Below, piece by piece: positions 36,259 to 48,029 of a stretch of DNA of 64,000 nt. A model generated the notes under the pieces. It made no database searches and had not been told where the DNA came from. It worked only from the letters and a program-made list of their open reading frames with translations. A program made the position numbers and the translations under genes. Origin of the DNA: Saururus chinensis (lineage: Eukaryota > Streptophyta > Magnoliopsida > Piperales > Saururaceae); contig CP141144.1 of the NCBI GenBank assembly GCA_035235625.1, forward strand, positions 28,641,014 through 28,705,013, given 5' to 3'. The first letter of the stretch is position 1. Each line of letters starts with the position of its first letter.

Positions 36259-37668
36259 TGATGCACTAAAATAATATTTAAATAAATATTTTCAAATCTT
36301 GAATTGCAATCCTATTTTGTGTTAATTCATTGCTTATATGTGTTTTTTATATCTTGAATAGGCGAGTTGGGCAATCCGTTGTATTTTCATGTCAAAATGG
36401 GTCTCAATAGGATCTAAGTGGAAAAGGAAGTGAAACCCAACTACCTAAAACTATTTAAAGGTTAAGAATGGGTTCTTAAGGGGCTAAGAATGCATTAAAT
36501 GGTCGAATATAACCTTATGGATCCGTTGGATTTCAGATTTGCATCAAGAGAACCAAATTTAGGAAGAAACTAATTTGGAAAGATTGATATAGCCCTGGTA
36601 TTTCAGTCATATCTTTTTATGTCAACTTTGGATTGATATGATTCTGTTGGCATTAGAAAGACAACTTCCATGGCTACAATTACTATTTCAGGAAGAAATT
36701 TATAATTTTGGAGATATATGGATCAAATCAGACATGGAAATGGATAGCTAATCAACTAACCCGAGGCCAACACATAGAGGATCTTTTCACTAGTTGTGAT
36801 TGATATATATAAGGAAAGATAGTGAGGCTGATTGGATAACTAAAGGAAGACTAAAATATACTTATTTGATAAATAAATTATTAATTTATTTGATTAATTT
36901 AGAATCTAATCATTGCCAAAGAGGCAACCAATCAAGGGATATGATTGGACATTTTCCTTTGAAGCAACCATTTCTATTAATATAAATAGAGGGGTGGATG
37001 TGAGAGAAGGATTATCTCCTCTTCTTTGGAGCTCTCTTTTCCTATATTTCTTCTCTTCTTTTGCATTTTTTATTTTAAATTTTATTGTAATGGCTTTCTA
37101 ACTAAGGCTAGAGGTGATTTGTAACAATCTAATAGAGTTCTATTCATATTTCATCTACAATTTAAATAAGTATTTGTTATTTGAAGTGATGTTCATTTAA
37201 TATTGTTCTTCTTATTTTTTTGTAATTTTGATACATAAAGATACTTGAAGGCTCTCCTTCTTGATATTTTGTAATTTTGATACATAGAACTCTTGAAGAA
37301 ACAATCTTTTTTATCCATCATATATCCAAAGTATTTATTATATTTATTTTTTCTTTTAATGTTCATAAATTCTAGTTAAATAAAATATTCTTTCGATTAT
37401 AATTGAGATAACATGACAAATGAAGAGCATCACTAGATGTGACAATGACCCTCAATGCCTTAGTATTTTCTCTTACTGATTTTTTAACTCTTTATTACCT
37501 CAATATTCTTCTACTCTTTCTCTCTTAATTTTTCCTTCCTATATTTTTCTTAATAATTTTCTTTGTTATACAAGGCTTTCCCTGTGGATCAACCTTGTCT
37601 ACTACAATTGGTAAGTAAAACAAATCTGAATTTGACTACTTCATAGTCTTGGTTCAGATGTAACAACA
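36259..37668 (+). mobile_element. Solo LTR, family S, copy 2 (inverted relative to copies 1 and 3)
   Basis: Reads TGATGCAC to GTAACAACA. Flanks are CACAG and CACAA (TSD with one mismatch). The terminal part (CTTTCCCTGTGGATCAACC) is the reverse of the start of copies 1 and 3. TATAAATAGA at 36981 fits this orientation. The small frames at 36800-37101 are chance. Confidence 0.8.
36981..36990 (+). promoter_or_regulatory. TATA box in solo LTR copy 2
   Basis: TATAAATAGA, a textbook plant TATA box, about 690 bp from the LTR 3' end. Confidence 0.5.
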
Positions 37669-37843
37669 CACAATAATATGGAAAAACACGTCTACCACAA
37701 TAAGAGTCAAGGAGCAACACAATGAATATCCTAGAGTTTTCAAATTCATATCAACAAGAATATAAAATCAACAAAAGATAATAGCCCAGTTCTGACCTTC
37801 ACTTTTTTGTCATACAAGTTTGTCTCTTTCATGATGAAGTTTT

Positions 37844-39069
37844 TGAGAGTTTAATATCCACCTAGATAGCTTAGCAGATCACTTGGTTTGGTAATAAAAC
37901 TAGTACTTCGATGAAGCATGAATTAAGAGTTCTAGCCATATGCACAGGAATTTGTTCTATAACAAAAGCAATAAAAGTCTAATATCTATGTGCATTCATA
38001 ATTTATCTATCTATCAAAAATCAAACCACTCATGCAAGCTCAGACAAGGATTTTTATATGAAAAACCTAGGGTAAAAAACCACAATAGTCGATTATCGAC
38101 TAAAAAAATGTACTAGATAGCAAGACAGAGCGTAGACACTAGAAAATCACCTTTATTGAGACTCTAACCCAAAACCCTCTTTTGTTTAAATCTCCAACAA
38201 AACTCCTCTTGTTGCTGGCCTACAAGTATTCTCCTCAACCCTTGAAACTTTAGCCTTGATCTTCTTCAACTCACCATTAAAGATAGCTGCAACTCCACTT
38301 TAATTTGGTGTGTGTAAAACGCTCTTCTTAGTTGTGTGTCTCAAGGAATCACCATTAGCATAAATTGATTCTCAAAGATGATCTCCTCTTGGAAAACAAT
38401 GATCAAGGATTTGTCCCCTCTTCTCTAAGAATTTATAGGTTTTTCTCTATTCGATTTTGTGTTTACCTAGCCCTTATATAGTCCATTAAGTTGGTTAAAG
38501 AGTTTGACTTTAATTAAGAATGGATTCTCTTTTAGAATGATTAAACTAGGTGAGTGTTACAAACAACGATCGATCATGTGACACAATGATTGATCGTCCA
38601 CTATTCTAATTAGTGTATGACTCTTCTAGTGAACAATCTATAGACACAACGATTGATTGGTAATCTCTTCGTTAAATTTTACTCAGTCCAATATGGGTGG
38701 CGATCTATCTATTGACCTAGTACCAATTGAAGTGATTGATCGGTGTACAGTTAAATTTCCCAAAAATAACCTAATTAAGTTTCAAACTCCCAAATAAACT
38801 TAATTCAATCATTCTAAGATAATCTAAGTTAATTATGCATGTGAGTGTATACAAATTCACCTTTTACATTTGATACTATGCATATTCTACAACCTTGATT
38901 AATAAGAACACATCTACTCCTATTTTTCAAGTCAATCAATTACAAATCCGACTTGACCTTAACTAAATCTAGTTAGATTCCTAAGACTAAAAATATACAT
39001 GAAGTTTCAACATTGTTTTGGTTATCAAAATTAACCAATTTTAATATATATGCCTTATATGTTCTTTCA
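37844..39069 (-). repeat. LTR of copia-type element B
   Basis: Left end TGAGAGTTTAATATCCACC; minus-strand start TGAAAGAACATATAAGG next to polypurine AAGGGGGAGA (39072-39080). The end motifs match LTRs A and D. The polypurine-plus-LTR wording is typical of Sirevirus-like copia elements. Confidence 0.7.
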
Positions 39070-40485
39070 ATCTCCCCCTTTGGCTATTTCGTGACAGAAC
39101 ACTACAAGATTCAAAATTAAATAAAAATTGTAACTCTTTGTCATGCTGCATTGACTTTCACTTATACATATTACTTGACAACACTAAGACACAATTAAGA
39201 CAATTTGGAATTGATCTTGAAAAGCCTTGAAAAACCTATATTTATCCTACATACTTACGAACAAAATTATTTGCATAGCACTGTCCATATGAGCATGAAA
39301 AAAAAGTACTTTGATTTTCATTGATCATTTCTCTGCTTTTTGACACAAATAGACAAAGAAGTAAATAAATAATCAACAAAAAATTTCATTTAGGACCATT
39401 CAAGTCATTATGATCACCATATGATAGGAAAATAAATAAGCAATAAAATAAGCATGTCCGTCACATATCCACGAAAGGTAATTAGTTTCAAAATACATCC
39501 AAATGTCACATAGAACATAATATGAATTAACATAAGTTCCAACACATGAATACATTATAAAGTGATAAAGAAACTTAAAAATCATCAAGCATCTTTAGTA
39601 GTGCATTCTTATCATCCAGATACTTCCCATTACTGTGTGGGAGTGAAATCCGATCTCTATTCATCCTCTTATGGTTTGCAAAACCCTAACACATCTCATC
39701 CATCAAATACCAATGAAAGTCCAAAAACTTTGCATACGTCATTGAGTAAATTAGAAGTGTAGAAGGCTTATCCTAAACTGGAGGTACATCTTGTTGTGCA
39801 TGCTGCTCCTCTTGAACTGCTCCCTCATGTCCCTTGGTGTGAGACTTCATTCATTGAATAACAACATCTATAGAATCCATATATACCAACTAATGTAGGC
39901 TCTCCGCATGGGATCATCATCAAAATAGAAGTAAATATAAGAAAAAGAATGTATAGATATGGAAACATCTCATGAGTATGACCATGTAGAAAGGTCATAA
40001 TTTGTTGAAAGATAATAGATAATAGATAATAGATCTAACTCCATATGAGACTCGAACAAAAGAAATAGTAACTAAGCCATTGTCCTATCTACTAGCTCCT
40101 TCCTTTCTAGTACATGGACTACACTTGCTCACAATGGATCAGTCCAACTCTATCACCTGTACTACTCGATGCCCTTGGGTTACCGAATCTTGAGACACCA
40201 GCTACCTTCTACTTCAAATAAATAAATCCTATGGATAAACATTACTCAGAACTAATCATAAGACTGTAATAAAGTCCTAGAATTTCAAAAAACATTGAAA
40301 TATGAAATAAAGTTCAACATTTGAAAATTAAATGAAACCCTAAATTTTTTTAATGTCTAATAAACTCCAAATGTTGTTGCATGATAGATCTCACTGTTTA
40401 GAAAAAAAGTTGATAACTAGTGCTAAGTCTAATATTGGTCACATATGCCTAATATTCAAAAATCCCCAAATTGAAGAGTGAACTT
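39070..40485 (-). mobile_element. Interior of non-autonomous element B
   Basis: Colinear in two blocks with the element A interior (see 29332-31660). No pol motifs. It is bounded on the right by LTR C. Whether A and B are deletion products of an autonomous copia or a stable non-autonomous family cannot be decided from two copies. Confidence 0.5.
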
Positions 40486-41744
40486 TGTTGGGTTGTGATC
40501 AATGTGCATGAGATACACAAACAAAGAAAAATAAAGTGTTTACAATACACAATTAAGTTACAAGATTTATCTTCCTCTATTAAACAAAATAAACACAGAT
40601 TTTGTCTAATTCAATGTTCCTAATTCCTATGTGTTCTAACACAAAATTGCAATCAAATTATGAAAAAACCACACAAGAATTTGCACAAAGAAATCCAACT
40701 ATGGAAAAATCATGAGACACTTTTATCTAGATCAACTATGCACTATATAAACTTGAGATTACATAATTAGCAATTACAACAAACAAAACCTCCTTTTTTT
40801 CTTCACACATATGGTTTTTAACACCACCTTGATTCTGAATCAACCACTCCTTGGTTGTTTATGAACAATAGTTTGATCTTCTATTCCTCTGAGCCCTTCA
40901 ATCAATGTAGATATTTCATCTCCTTCTTTGCAATGTATTATTTTTAGCTTTGATCTTCTTGGCAATAATCTTCATCAAATGACATGCCTCACGTGTGTTT
41001 TTGTGCACTCATCTCACATCTAGTCACTCTTTTTATTACGGTAGACAAAATCACAACCTAGAAGACTAATTCTCTAAAAACCTATTTGAGTAACTCTACA
41101 CAAGCTCTCTAATTTTTTCTAAGCCTACTCTCTTAATTTTCCACATGTTCCTAGACCTTTTATAGACTCCCCAAGTCTCAAAAGGAATATAACTTTAACT
41201 TGGAATATAAAAAAAGCTAAAAAAGTCTAATCTAGGTAACTCTGCTCCATCGATCGATCGTTCTACAGGGCAATCACTTAATCCTTGTTCCTATTAGAAT
41301 ATGACTTCCATCCATTGATCTATTGACTTATCAATGGACTGATAAACTTTTGACATTGTTTTAAGTAATGAATTTTCAAGTACCAATCGATCGTTGTCAT
41401 ATGTGATCGACTGATCAAGAATGTTATAGAGAGTTAGGTACAACTCAAAACCAATCGATCGTTACTTAGTGGCATTCAATCGGTCTAAGTAGATTTGTTA
41501 TTTTACTTACGAAAAACCTTCAACTCTCACTATTTATTCACCTTACGTCTCTTTTACCCTGAAGTGTGTGAATGTGATATGCATTCATTATTTTACCTGT
41601 CCAAACATATATTTGAGTCATCCTTTTTCTCCAACTTTAGAATCCAATCTTCATACTTAAATTGACTCAAAATTACACATTTATTATATTATTTTGATAA
41701 CAAAAAAAGCCAATTTATAACATAAGAACAAGTTTGTTCTGACA
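40486..41744 (-). repeat. LTR of copia-type element C
   Basis: Plus strand runs TGTTGGGTTGTGATC to TTGTTCTGACA, giving TGT/ACA termini and 1259 bp. Minus-strand polypurine AAGGGGGAGATTG follows at 41745-41757. Its left end differs from LTRs A, B and D, so it is a separate subfamily. CGATCGATCG-type motifs occur at 41250 and elsewhere. Confidence 0.75.
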
Positions 41745-42049
41745 ATCTCCCCCTTCGAAAATAGGAATGTTAAATTAAACAAAATCTAGGCCAATTTTTT
41801 TTGAAGGGAAAAATAAATCTTATAACTCAATTACGAGTTAGAGGCATATCATTTTCTTGGTTTGTCTATGCCACATACATAGTCAACCAAACCAATAAGT
41901 GGTAGCTGAGGATATTTTGATTACTTTTGAGATTTTTTCCCTTGTGATTGAAGTTTAATTTTAATTTTTTTTGCCATAGAATTGAAAAGCATGCTTAGCT
42001 ATTCTTTATTTGTGTCAAATTTTGTTGTGGCTAGGAATTATCATATTTT
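41745..42049 (-). other. Short interior remnant of element C
   Basis: The polypurine tract, then about 290 bp of AT-rich sequence with no domain. It gives way near 42050 to plus-strand copia gag. Confidence 0.5.
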
Positions 42050-42264
42050 TTATAAATTAAAGATGCTTAGGAAAAAAATTTGTGCCATGGAACATGACAG
42101 CTCTTAACTTGTGCATGACAAATCCTTACATGAGATCAAAAATATTAAGTTACTTGCGAAGATTGAATTGTTGGAAGATAAATTTAAAACCTCAAACTCA
42201 AAACAAAAATAATTTATCGAAGGAAAATAAAAACTTGGTAAAATTCTATCATATGGTCAATTTG

Positions 42265-43458
42265 TGTTGTTACATCCAAACTAAGACTATGAAGTAGTCT
42301 AGTTCAGATTGCTTTTTTTACTTGTCAACTATAGTAAACAAGGTCGATCCACAGGGAAAGCCTTGTGTGACACAAAAAATTATTACGAAGAGAATAAAAT
42401 AGAGAAGGAAAGTGTAATAGATAATAAGAGACAATCAAAGGGAAAGTGCTAAGGCATTGAAAATCCACTTACAATAAATCTCTAATGTATACTTTATTCA
42501 AATGATAACTCAATTAAGATCAAATGAAAATTTGTCTCAATCAAAAAATTTACCTTTTAAAGAACTTTGAAATAGAACAATAGTAATTGATTGTTTACTA
42601 CGTGAAAGTATTAAGTGTATAATCACAGGGAATTATAAGCATTCGGCGTACCTTTCGTCAATGTTGAATCAAATAATTATATAGATTATAAGCTCTTTAA
42701 ATATGAAACATTAATTTAAAATGATAAAGAACTTACTTGAATCAAAGTATCCATTAAACATCAAGTACAAGCTTCATTCCTACCCTTAGCTTCAGAGCTT
42801 TAGAAAGTCATTACAATAAAACTAAAAATAAAAATACAAAATGGGAGAAGAAAATAAGAGAAGAGAGCTCCAAAGAGGAGAGAATGCTCTATCTATCATG
42901 TCCACCCCTCTATTTATAGGAATAGAAGGGGTTGCTTCAAAGAGGAAAGTAAAATCATATCTCTAGATTACATCCTGATTGATTGTCTAACTGGACCCAT
43001 ATATCTTCGGAATTTGGAATTTCTTCCTGAAATAATACTTGTAGCCATGGAAGTCTTCTTTCCATTTCCACTAGAATAGTATCAATCCAAATTATACATA
43101 AAAAGATATGATCAAAATATTAAGGCTGTGTCAATCTGTCCGAATGAGCTTCTTTCATAATTTAGTTCTATTCATACAAATCTCAAATCAAACGGGTCCA
43201 CAAGGTTGTGTTCAACCATTCCATTCATGTTTAAACCATTAAGAGCACATTCTTGACTTTTAAATAGCTTTGGGTAGTTGGGCTTAACTTCCTTTTCTAG
43301 TTGTATCCTGTTAAAGCCTGTTTAGACATGTAAACTCAATTAAGGTCCAACTAACTTTTTCAAAACATAAATAGCCCAAATCAGCAATGAATTAACACAA
43401 AATAGGATTGCAATTCAAAATTTAAAAATATTTTATTGAACATTATTTCAGTGCATCA
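42265..43458 (-). mobile_element. Solo LTR, family S, copy 3, in copia gag
   Basis: TGTTGTTACATCC to GTGCATCA, flanked by the perfect TSD ATTTG (42260-42264 and 43459-43463). At 1194 bp it is about 200 bp shorter than copies 1 and 2 because of an internal deletion near 42990. Minus orientation by comparison with copy 2. Confidence 0.85.
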
Positions 43459-43854
43459 ATTTGTTTCTGACAAAAGTGGTTTAGGGTGTGTGGGACAAAA
43501 TAAATACAAATTCTATAGGAGTCACTAAATTTGTTAAGGCTAAAGTTTTGAATGATCAAGGTGCTAGTTCTTGAAACAAGAACAAATAATGAGGAAACTA
43601 CAATTTGTGATAGAAAAAGTAAAATTGAGTTTCTTAGACAAATAACATGGATGGGGAGAAGCTTAAAGGAACCTAGTGCAAAAGTAGAAATTCTTGGGCA
43701 TAGAGATTGCACACATAATTAACTAAGTGTTCCTCATAAGTTTGTTCATAATGGTTATCATATAAAAGAATAAAAGATGAATGCAAAAACTTGAAAATGC
43801 CAAACATGAAAATAAATTACTGAAATTCAAGAATATGTTAAAATTAAGATAATT

Positions 43855-44040
43855 TTGGTGAAGAAAGATGATGTGAATTATCATGTAGTGCGCAATGCTA
43901 TGAAAACTAAACATTCTAACATTTGGTACCTAGATAGTGGATGTTCAAAGCACATGACTAATGGCAAATCTAGGTTTACAAATGTGGTGGAGAAGTGTAA
44001 TGATAAAGTTACCTTTGGTGATGGAAGTACCATAAAATAA
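43855..44040 (+). pseudogene. Copia aspartic protease fragment
   Basis: WYLDSGCSKHMT at 43924-43959 carries the catalytic Asp (43933-43935) in the DSG form standard for copia proteases. VTFGDGS follows near 44010. The open frame ends at a TAA at 44038, so the fragment lacks the rest of the polyprotein. Confidence 0.85.
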
Positions 44041-44653
44041 GTTTTTGGATTACCTGATTTAAATAATGAGTTGTATGTTAGTGGTTTGAAAGCTAATATT
44101 TTCAGTATTAGTCAAATTTGTGACTCTGGTTTTGTTATCAAATTTACAAAGAAGACTTATTACATATCATAAATCTGGAATGACTTGTGTGAAAGGCTTA
44201 AGAGAAAATGGTAATTATTATTTTCTTATACTATTTATTTTACAAACGTGTCCTTGATTGATAATACTTATCTATGGCATCAAATATTAGGGCATCTTAA
44301 TTTTAGAGATTCAACAAAAATAATAAATGAATGGATCATGAGATGTGCTCCTATTTTGAAAACATCTAAAACCTTGTATGTGGTGCTTGTGAGAAGGGTA
44401 AACAATAAAAATCCCATCATAAAAAGTTAAAAAATTTAAGAATAAAGATAACTAGAGTTGATATGCATGGACCTTATATGACCAATGCAAATAGTGAGTT
44501 TGGGTGGTAAAAAATACATTGGTGATGGTGGATGACCTATCAAGATTCACTTGGGTAGATTTTCTTAGAGAAAAGTCTATTCCTTTTGAAGCATTAAAAA
44601 ATAACCCTTACCATATAAAACACAAGTAGTCAAAAAATTCAAAACATTAGAAG
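44041..44653 (+). pseudogene. Copia GAG-pre-integrase and start of integrase
   Basis: LWHQILGHLNFRD at 44275-44310 is the His-containing start of the GAG-pre-integrase zinc finger. TRVDMHGPY- and VDDLSRFTWVDFL-type integrase core phrases follow at 44455-44570 in shifted frames. Coding stops at the TSD AGAAG (44649-44653) of the inserted LTR. Confidence 0.8.
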
Positions 44654-45234
44654 TGTAACACTTCGCTTTTTTATTACGTCTGACCAAGGGGGTTAGAGGT
44701 AATTAGTAATTTTTCTAATAATTTATAGGTGGTTTTAACCTTTGAAACCTTTGTATTTGAGTAGAACTCAAAGAAACGAGCATAACGAATCAAAGGACGG
44801 GCGAAACGGAGGTTGGGACCGGAAGTTATGATATTTGAGAAACGTAAAATATAGGTGGGACCTACTTAGAAAGAGAATGATTTATTTCTTTAAGTGGGTT
44901 AGTATCGAAGGGCTCATCGATACGAGTCCAACGGTACCTAGAACGCGCAAATCCGAATCCGGGGTAGGGAGATACGCATGTTTGAAGATTTGACTTTATA
45001 AAAAATATATATATATATATTAAAAATATTGGGTGCGCGTGCGACACGCACGCGCAATCGTGGCACGCAATGCGCAGTCACCGCGCGCAGTATGCGCGCC
45101 CATCGCTCTGTGCATGGTTGGCGTGAAACGGCGGGCGCCGCAGGCATGACACATGTTTCCGCTGGCGCCGCCGCCTGAAACAGCAACGCCGCTATTTCTG
45201 GTGGCGCAGCACCGCGGTTTCGGCGGCTCGGGCC

Positions 45235-45242
45235 TATTTATA
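45235..45242 (+). promoter_or_regulatory. TATA box in the solo LTR
   Basis: TATTTATA lies just downstream of the CG-rich block and about 65 bp before the tandem repeats. The position fits an LTR promoter. Confidence 0.5.
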
Positions 45243-45306
45243 CCCCCATTTCATTCCATTCTTCACCCAGAACTTCTCCTCCCCCGTTTCTGACTATTCT
45301 GAGGCC

Positions 45307-45790
45307 GATTAAAGCCGTTCAAGACTCGTTTCCTACTAAATCGAGTGTGCTCTATGCAATGGAGCAGTCCGTTCTTCAAGTTGGAGACCATATGATGAGG
45401 AAATACCCTGAAGACAAGGAGAGGTTCTACCCGTATCGACCAACTTTGTTTTCTCTATTTCTGGCCATCCTAACTCTGATTTAGTCGATTCATGAGGCAT
45501 TCTTGACTAAATCGAGTATGTTCTACGCGATGGAGGGTTCCATTTCTAAGTTGGCAATCGTATGAAGAGGAAACACCCCAAGACAAGGAGAGGTTCTACC
45601 CGTACTGACTAACTTCGTTTTCTCTGTTTCTGGCCATCCTAACTCCGATTTAGTCGATCCAAGAGGTGTTTTTAACTAAATCGAGTATGTTCTCGGCATT
45701 GGAGGGTTCCATTTTCTGAGCTGGCAATCTTATGAGGAGGAAATGCCCTGAGACTAAGAGAGGCCCTGCCCGAACACCAGAACAAGAAAA
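45307..45790 (+). repeat. Three tandem units of about 170 bp
   Basis: Units begin near 45307, 45477 and 45648. Each contains CTAAATCGAGT, TGTTCT.CG.AT, GAGGTTCTACCCGTA and TTTCTGGCCATCCTAACT. The third unit is diverged and shorter. Confidence 0.85.
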
Positions 45791-46032
45791 AGACACCCGC
45801 AGCAAAGACAGGGTTCTGCCCGTAGACATCGATACCTTACCAGTTATGATGGGAGTAAGTATTCCTGATCTCCCCTTTTAATTATAGAAGGGCATGTGTC
45901 AGTTATGATGTGTGTTATGCTACGATTTATATGTTTGTTGTGCTATGTGCCTATTTGCCATGTTGGGTGCCTATATACCATGATGTGTGCTTTATATGCC
46001 ATGATGTATGCTTATATGCTATGACATGTCTG

Positions 46033-46143
46033 GTCTCGCTCTAGGGTAGAGCGAGACATGCAATTTGTATTTTTGGTCTCGGCTCAGTGATAGAGCAAGA
46101 CATATGTGTGTGGTTATGATCCCGCTCGGTGATACAGCGAGAT
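46033..46143. repeat. Perfect hairpin and two imperfect copies
   Basis: GTCTCGCTCTA (46033-46043), loop GGG, TAGAGCGAGAC (46047-46057): a perfect 11-bp stem. Related, decayed stems lie at 46077-46101 and 46117-46143. They lie in the transcribed part of the LTR. Confidence 0.8.
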
Positions 46144-46583
46144 GTACGTTTTTGGCTTATTAACTTTCGCTTGACTCCGATATATGACGAATTTTTGTAA
46201 ATATCAGTATATATGTATTTTAACATATATGATTTTGTGATGATTGCTGTATGTAGTAGCCATTAGGCAGAACTACGTTCGGATCCGATCGTATTGGAAT
46301 AATATCCAATATGTACGTAGGCAACCAACGGCAAGGCAACGTTGGCCCGATCCAAATTAATTATAAATATATGTTTTAATTATGTTTTACACACGATGAA
46401 CTATGAAGCTTCATTGTGTGTATGCATTCGTTACAACCTAAGTCTTCGTACAAGGAAGCTTTAAAGCTTCATAGTGCATAGATGAACGTTATACCTCTCG
46501 CACACAGACGATGATTCCTGGCTCAAAAAAAAATTCTATTAGTGATTTTGTGGGCCCGGCTCAGGTCGGGTCATTACAAGAAG

Positions 46584-47380
46584 TGACAGAGGTGGTGAAT
46601 TCTTTGACTTTAGGTTTTAAAACTTTGTGATAAATATGGAATTCATCATGAGTTGTCAGACCTTAGAACTCCTCTACAAAAGGGAATAGTTAATAGAAAG
46701 AATAGGATAATTCTAGAAATAGCTAGGGTTATGCTGAATGAAATGAATTTGGCTAAACACTTTTGGACAAAAGCTCTAAGCACTGTTACTTACACCCTAA
46801 ATAGTCTACTTAAGACCTGGCATAGTCCAAACGCCTTATTAGTTGTGGAGAGGTGAAAAGCCCATTGTCAAACATTTTAGAGTCTTTAGAAGTCTTTGTC
46901 ATATCTTTAGAGATAGGAAGCTTTAGTAAATTTTATAGTAGGAGTGATGATAGAATTTTACTTAGATATTCTCTACAAGTAGGGCATATAGGGCTTAAAA
47001 GAAAAGAAATTAAATTGTTACGGAATGTTTTAATATGGTTGTGTATGATGCATAAAATTTTGAAACACAAAACAACATCGGAAAGGAAAACAAAAAGTTG
47101 ATGATTGCTATGATTTTTATGATTCAGCTAATGTGTTTATATATGTAGAACATGTAGAAGTTCATGATGATCCTATTCATGAAATTTAAATTCAAGAAGA
47201 AAAGGAAGGAGTACAAGTTTAAACTAGTCAAGTACATTATTGAGTTCAAAAAGACCATCTTGAAACTATTGTGATTAGTGATATTAGTGAAGGAGTGAGA
47301 AGAACACATCAATTAAAAAAATAAATAAAAATTTTTGTGTTATGTACCTCTATTTGAACCAAAAAAAATTGTTAAAGCTC
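46584..47380 (+). pseudogene. Copia integrase, C-terminal half
   Basis: After the LTR the core continues (RSDRGGEFFDF with the catalytic Asp), then TPLQKGIVNRKNR, where the usual Gln-Asn-Gly-Glu context is altered but recognisable, and ARVMLNEMNLAKHFWTKAL at 46713-46775. The linker to RT (46860-47380) is frameshifted. Confidence 0.8.
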
Positions 47381-48012
47381 TTTAAGATGAGAAATGGATA
47401 AATGCAATGAAATAGGAACTAGGACAATTTACAAGGAATGATGTATAGCTTCTTGTCCCTAGACCTAAGTAATGTAATGTCAATGGTACAAAGTGGATTT
47501 ATAAGAATAAGACAGATGGACAAGTTAATGTGGTAAGAAACAAAGCAAGATTGGTTAAGTATGGCTATACACAGGTAGAAGGTATTGATTTTGATAAAAC
47601 TTTTGCTCTTTTTGCTAGACTTGAATCTATTAGATTGTTTCTTACTATGGCTTGTCATTTAAAGTTCAAAGTATATCAGATGGATGTCAAGAGTGTTTTT
47701 CTGAATAGATGCTTAAAAGTAGAAGTATATGTTGAACAACCTAAAGGCTTTATTAGCCCTCACCATCTTTATTATGTGTACAAATTGAAAAAAGCTTTCT
47801 ATGGATTGAATCAAGCTCCAAGAGCATGGTATGATAGATTGACAAAATATATGACAAAGCAGAGTTATAGAAGAGGAGGTGTTGACAAGATATTATTCGT
47901 GAAGAAGTATGAAAAGCATGTTATAATAGAACAGATCTATGTGGATGACATCATATTTGGCTCTACAAATGATAATCTTGCTAATTTTTTTGCAAAAGAG
48001 ATGGGTAAGTAA
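47381..48012 (+). pseudogene. Copia reverse transcriptase
   Basis: The frame 47530-48012 is open for 160 residues: KARLVKYGYTQVEGIDF, LESIRLFLTMAC, QMDVKSVFLN (copia norm: DVKSAFLNG), YVEQPKGF, LKKAFYGLNQAPRAWYD, and the catalytic YVDD (47938-47949) in the copia order. Upstream, KWIYKNKTDGQ at 47490-47520 is in another frame. Both catalytic Asp are kept. Confidence 0.92.
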
Positions 48013-48029
48013 TTTGAAATGAGTATGGA

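Larger units (their letters stand above)
44654..46578 (+). mobile_element. Solo LTR in copia integrase
   Basis: TGTAACACTTCGC to GGTCATTACA, flanked by the perfect TSD AGAAG (44649-44653 and 46579-46583). Copia integrase resumes correctly after it (RSDRGGEF). It has a CG-rich block (45020-45230), a TATTTATA box at 45235, a 170-bp tandem repeat, and a hairpin series near 46033. The GAACTACGT, GGATCCGATC and GTTGGCCCGATCC block (46270-46360) resembles one in the 2365-6043 insertion. Confidence 0.88.

Noticed and set aside
45020..45230. CG-rich block as a possible CpG-island gene promoter
   Set aside because: It lies inside a solo LTR with a perfect TSD, upstream of that LTR's own TATA box, with no gene behind it.
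43855..48012. Copia RT and protease with intact catalytic residues as a possibly active element
   Set aside because: The polyprotein is split by two solo LTRs and many stops, and RNase H is shredded.
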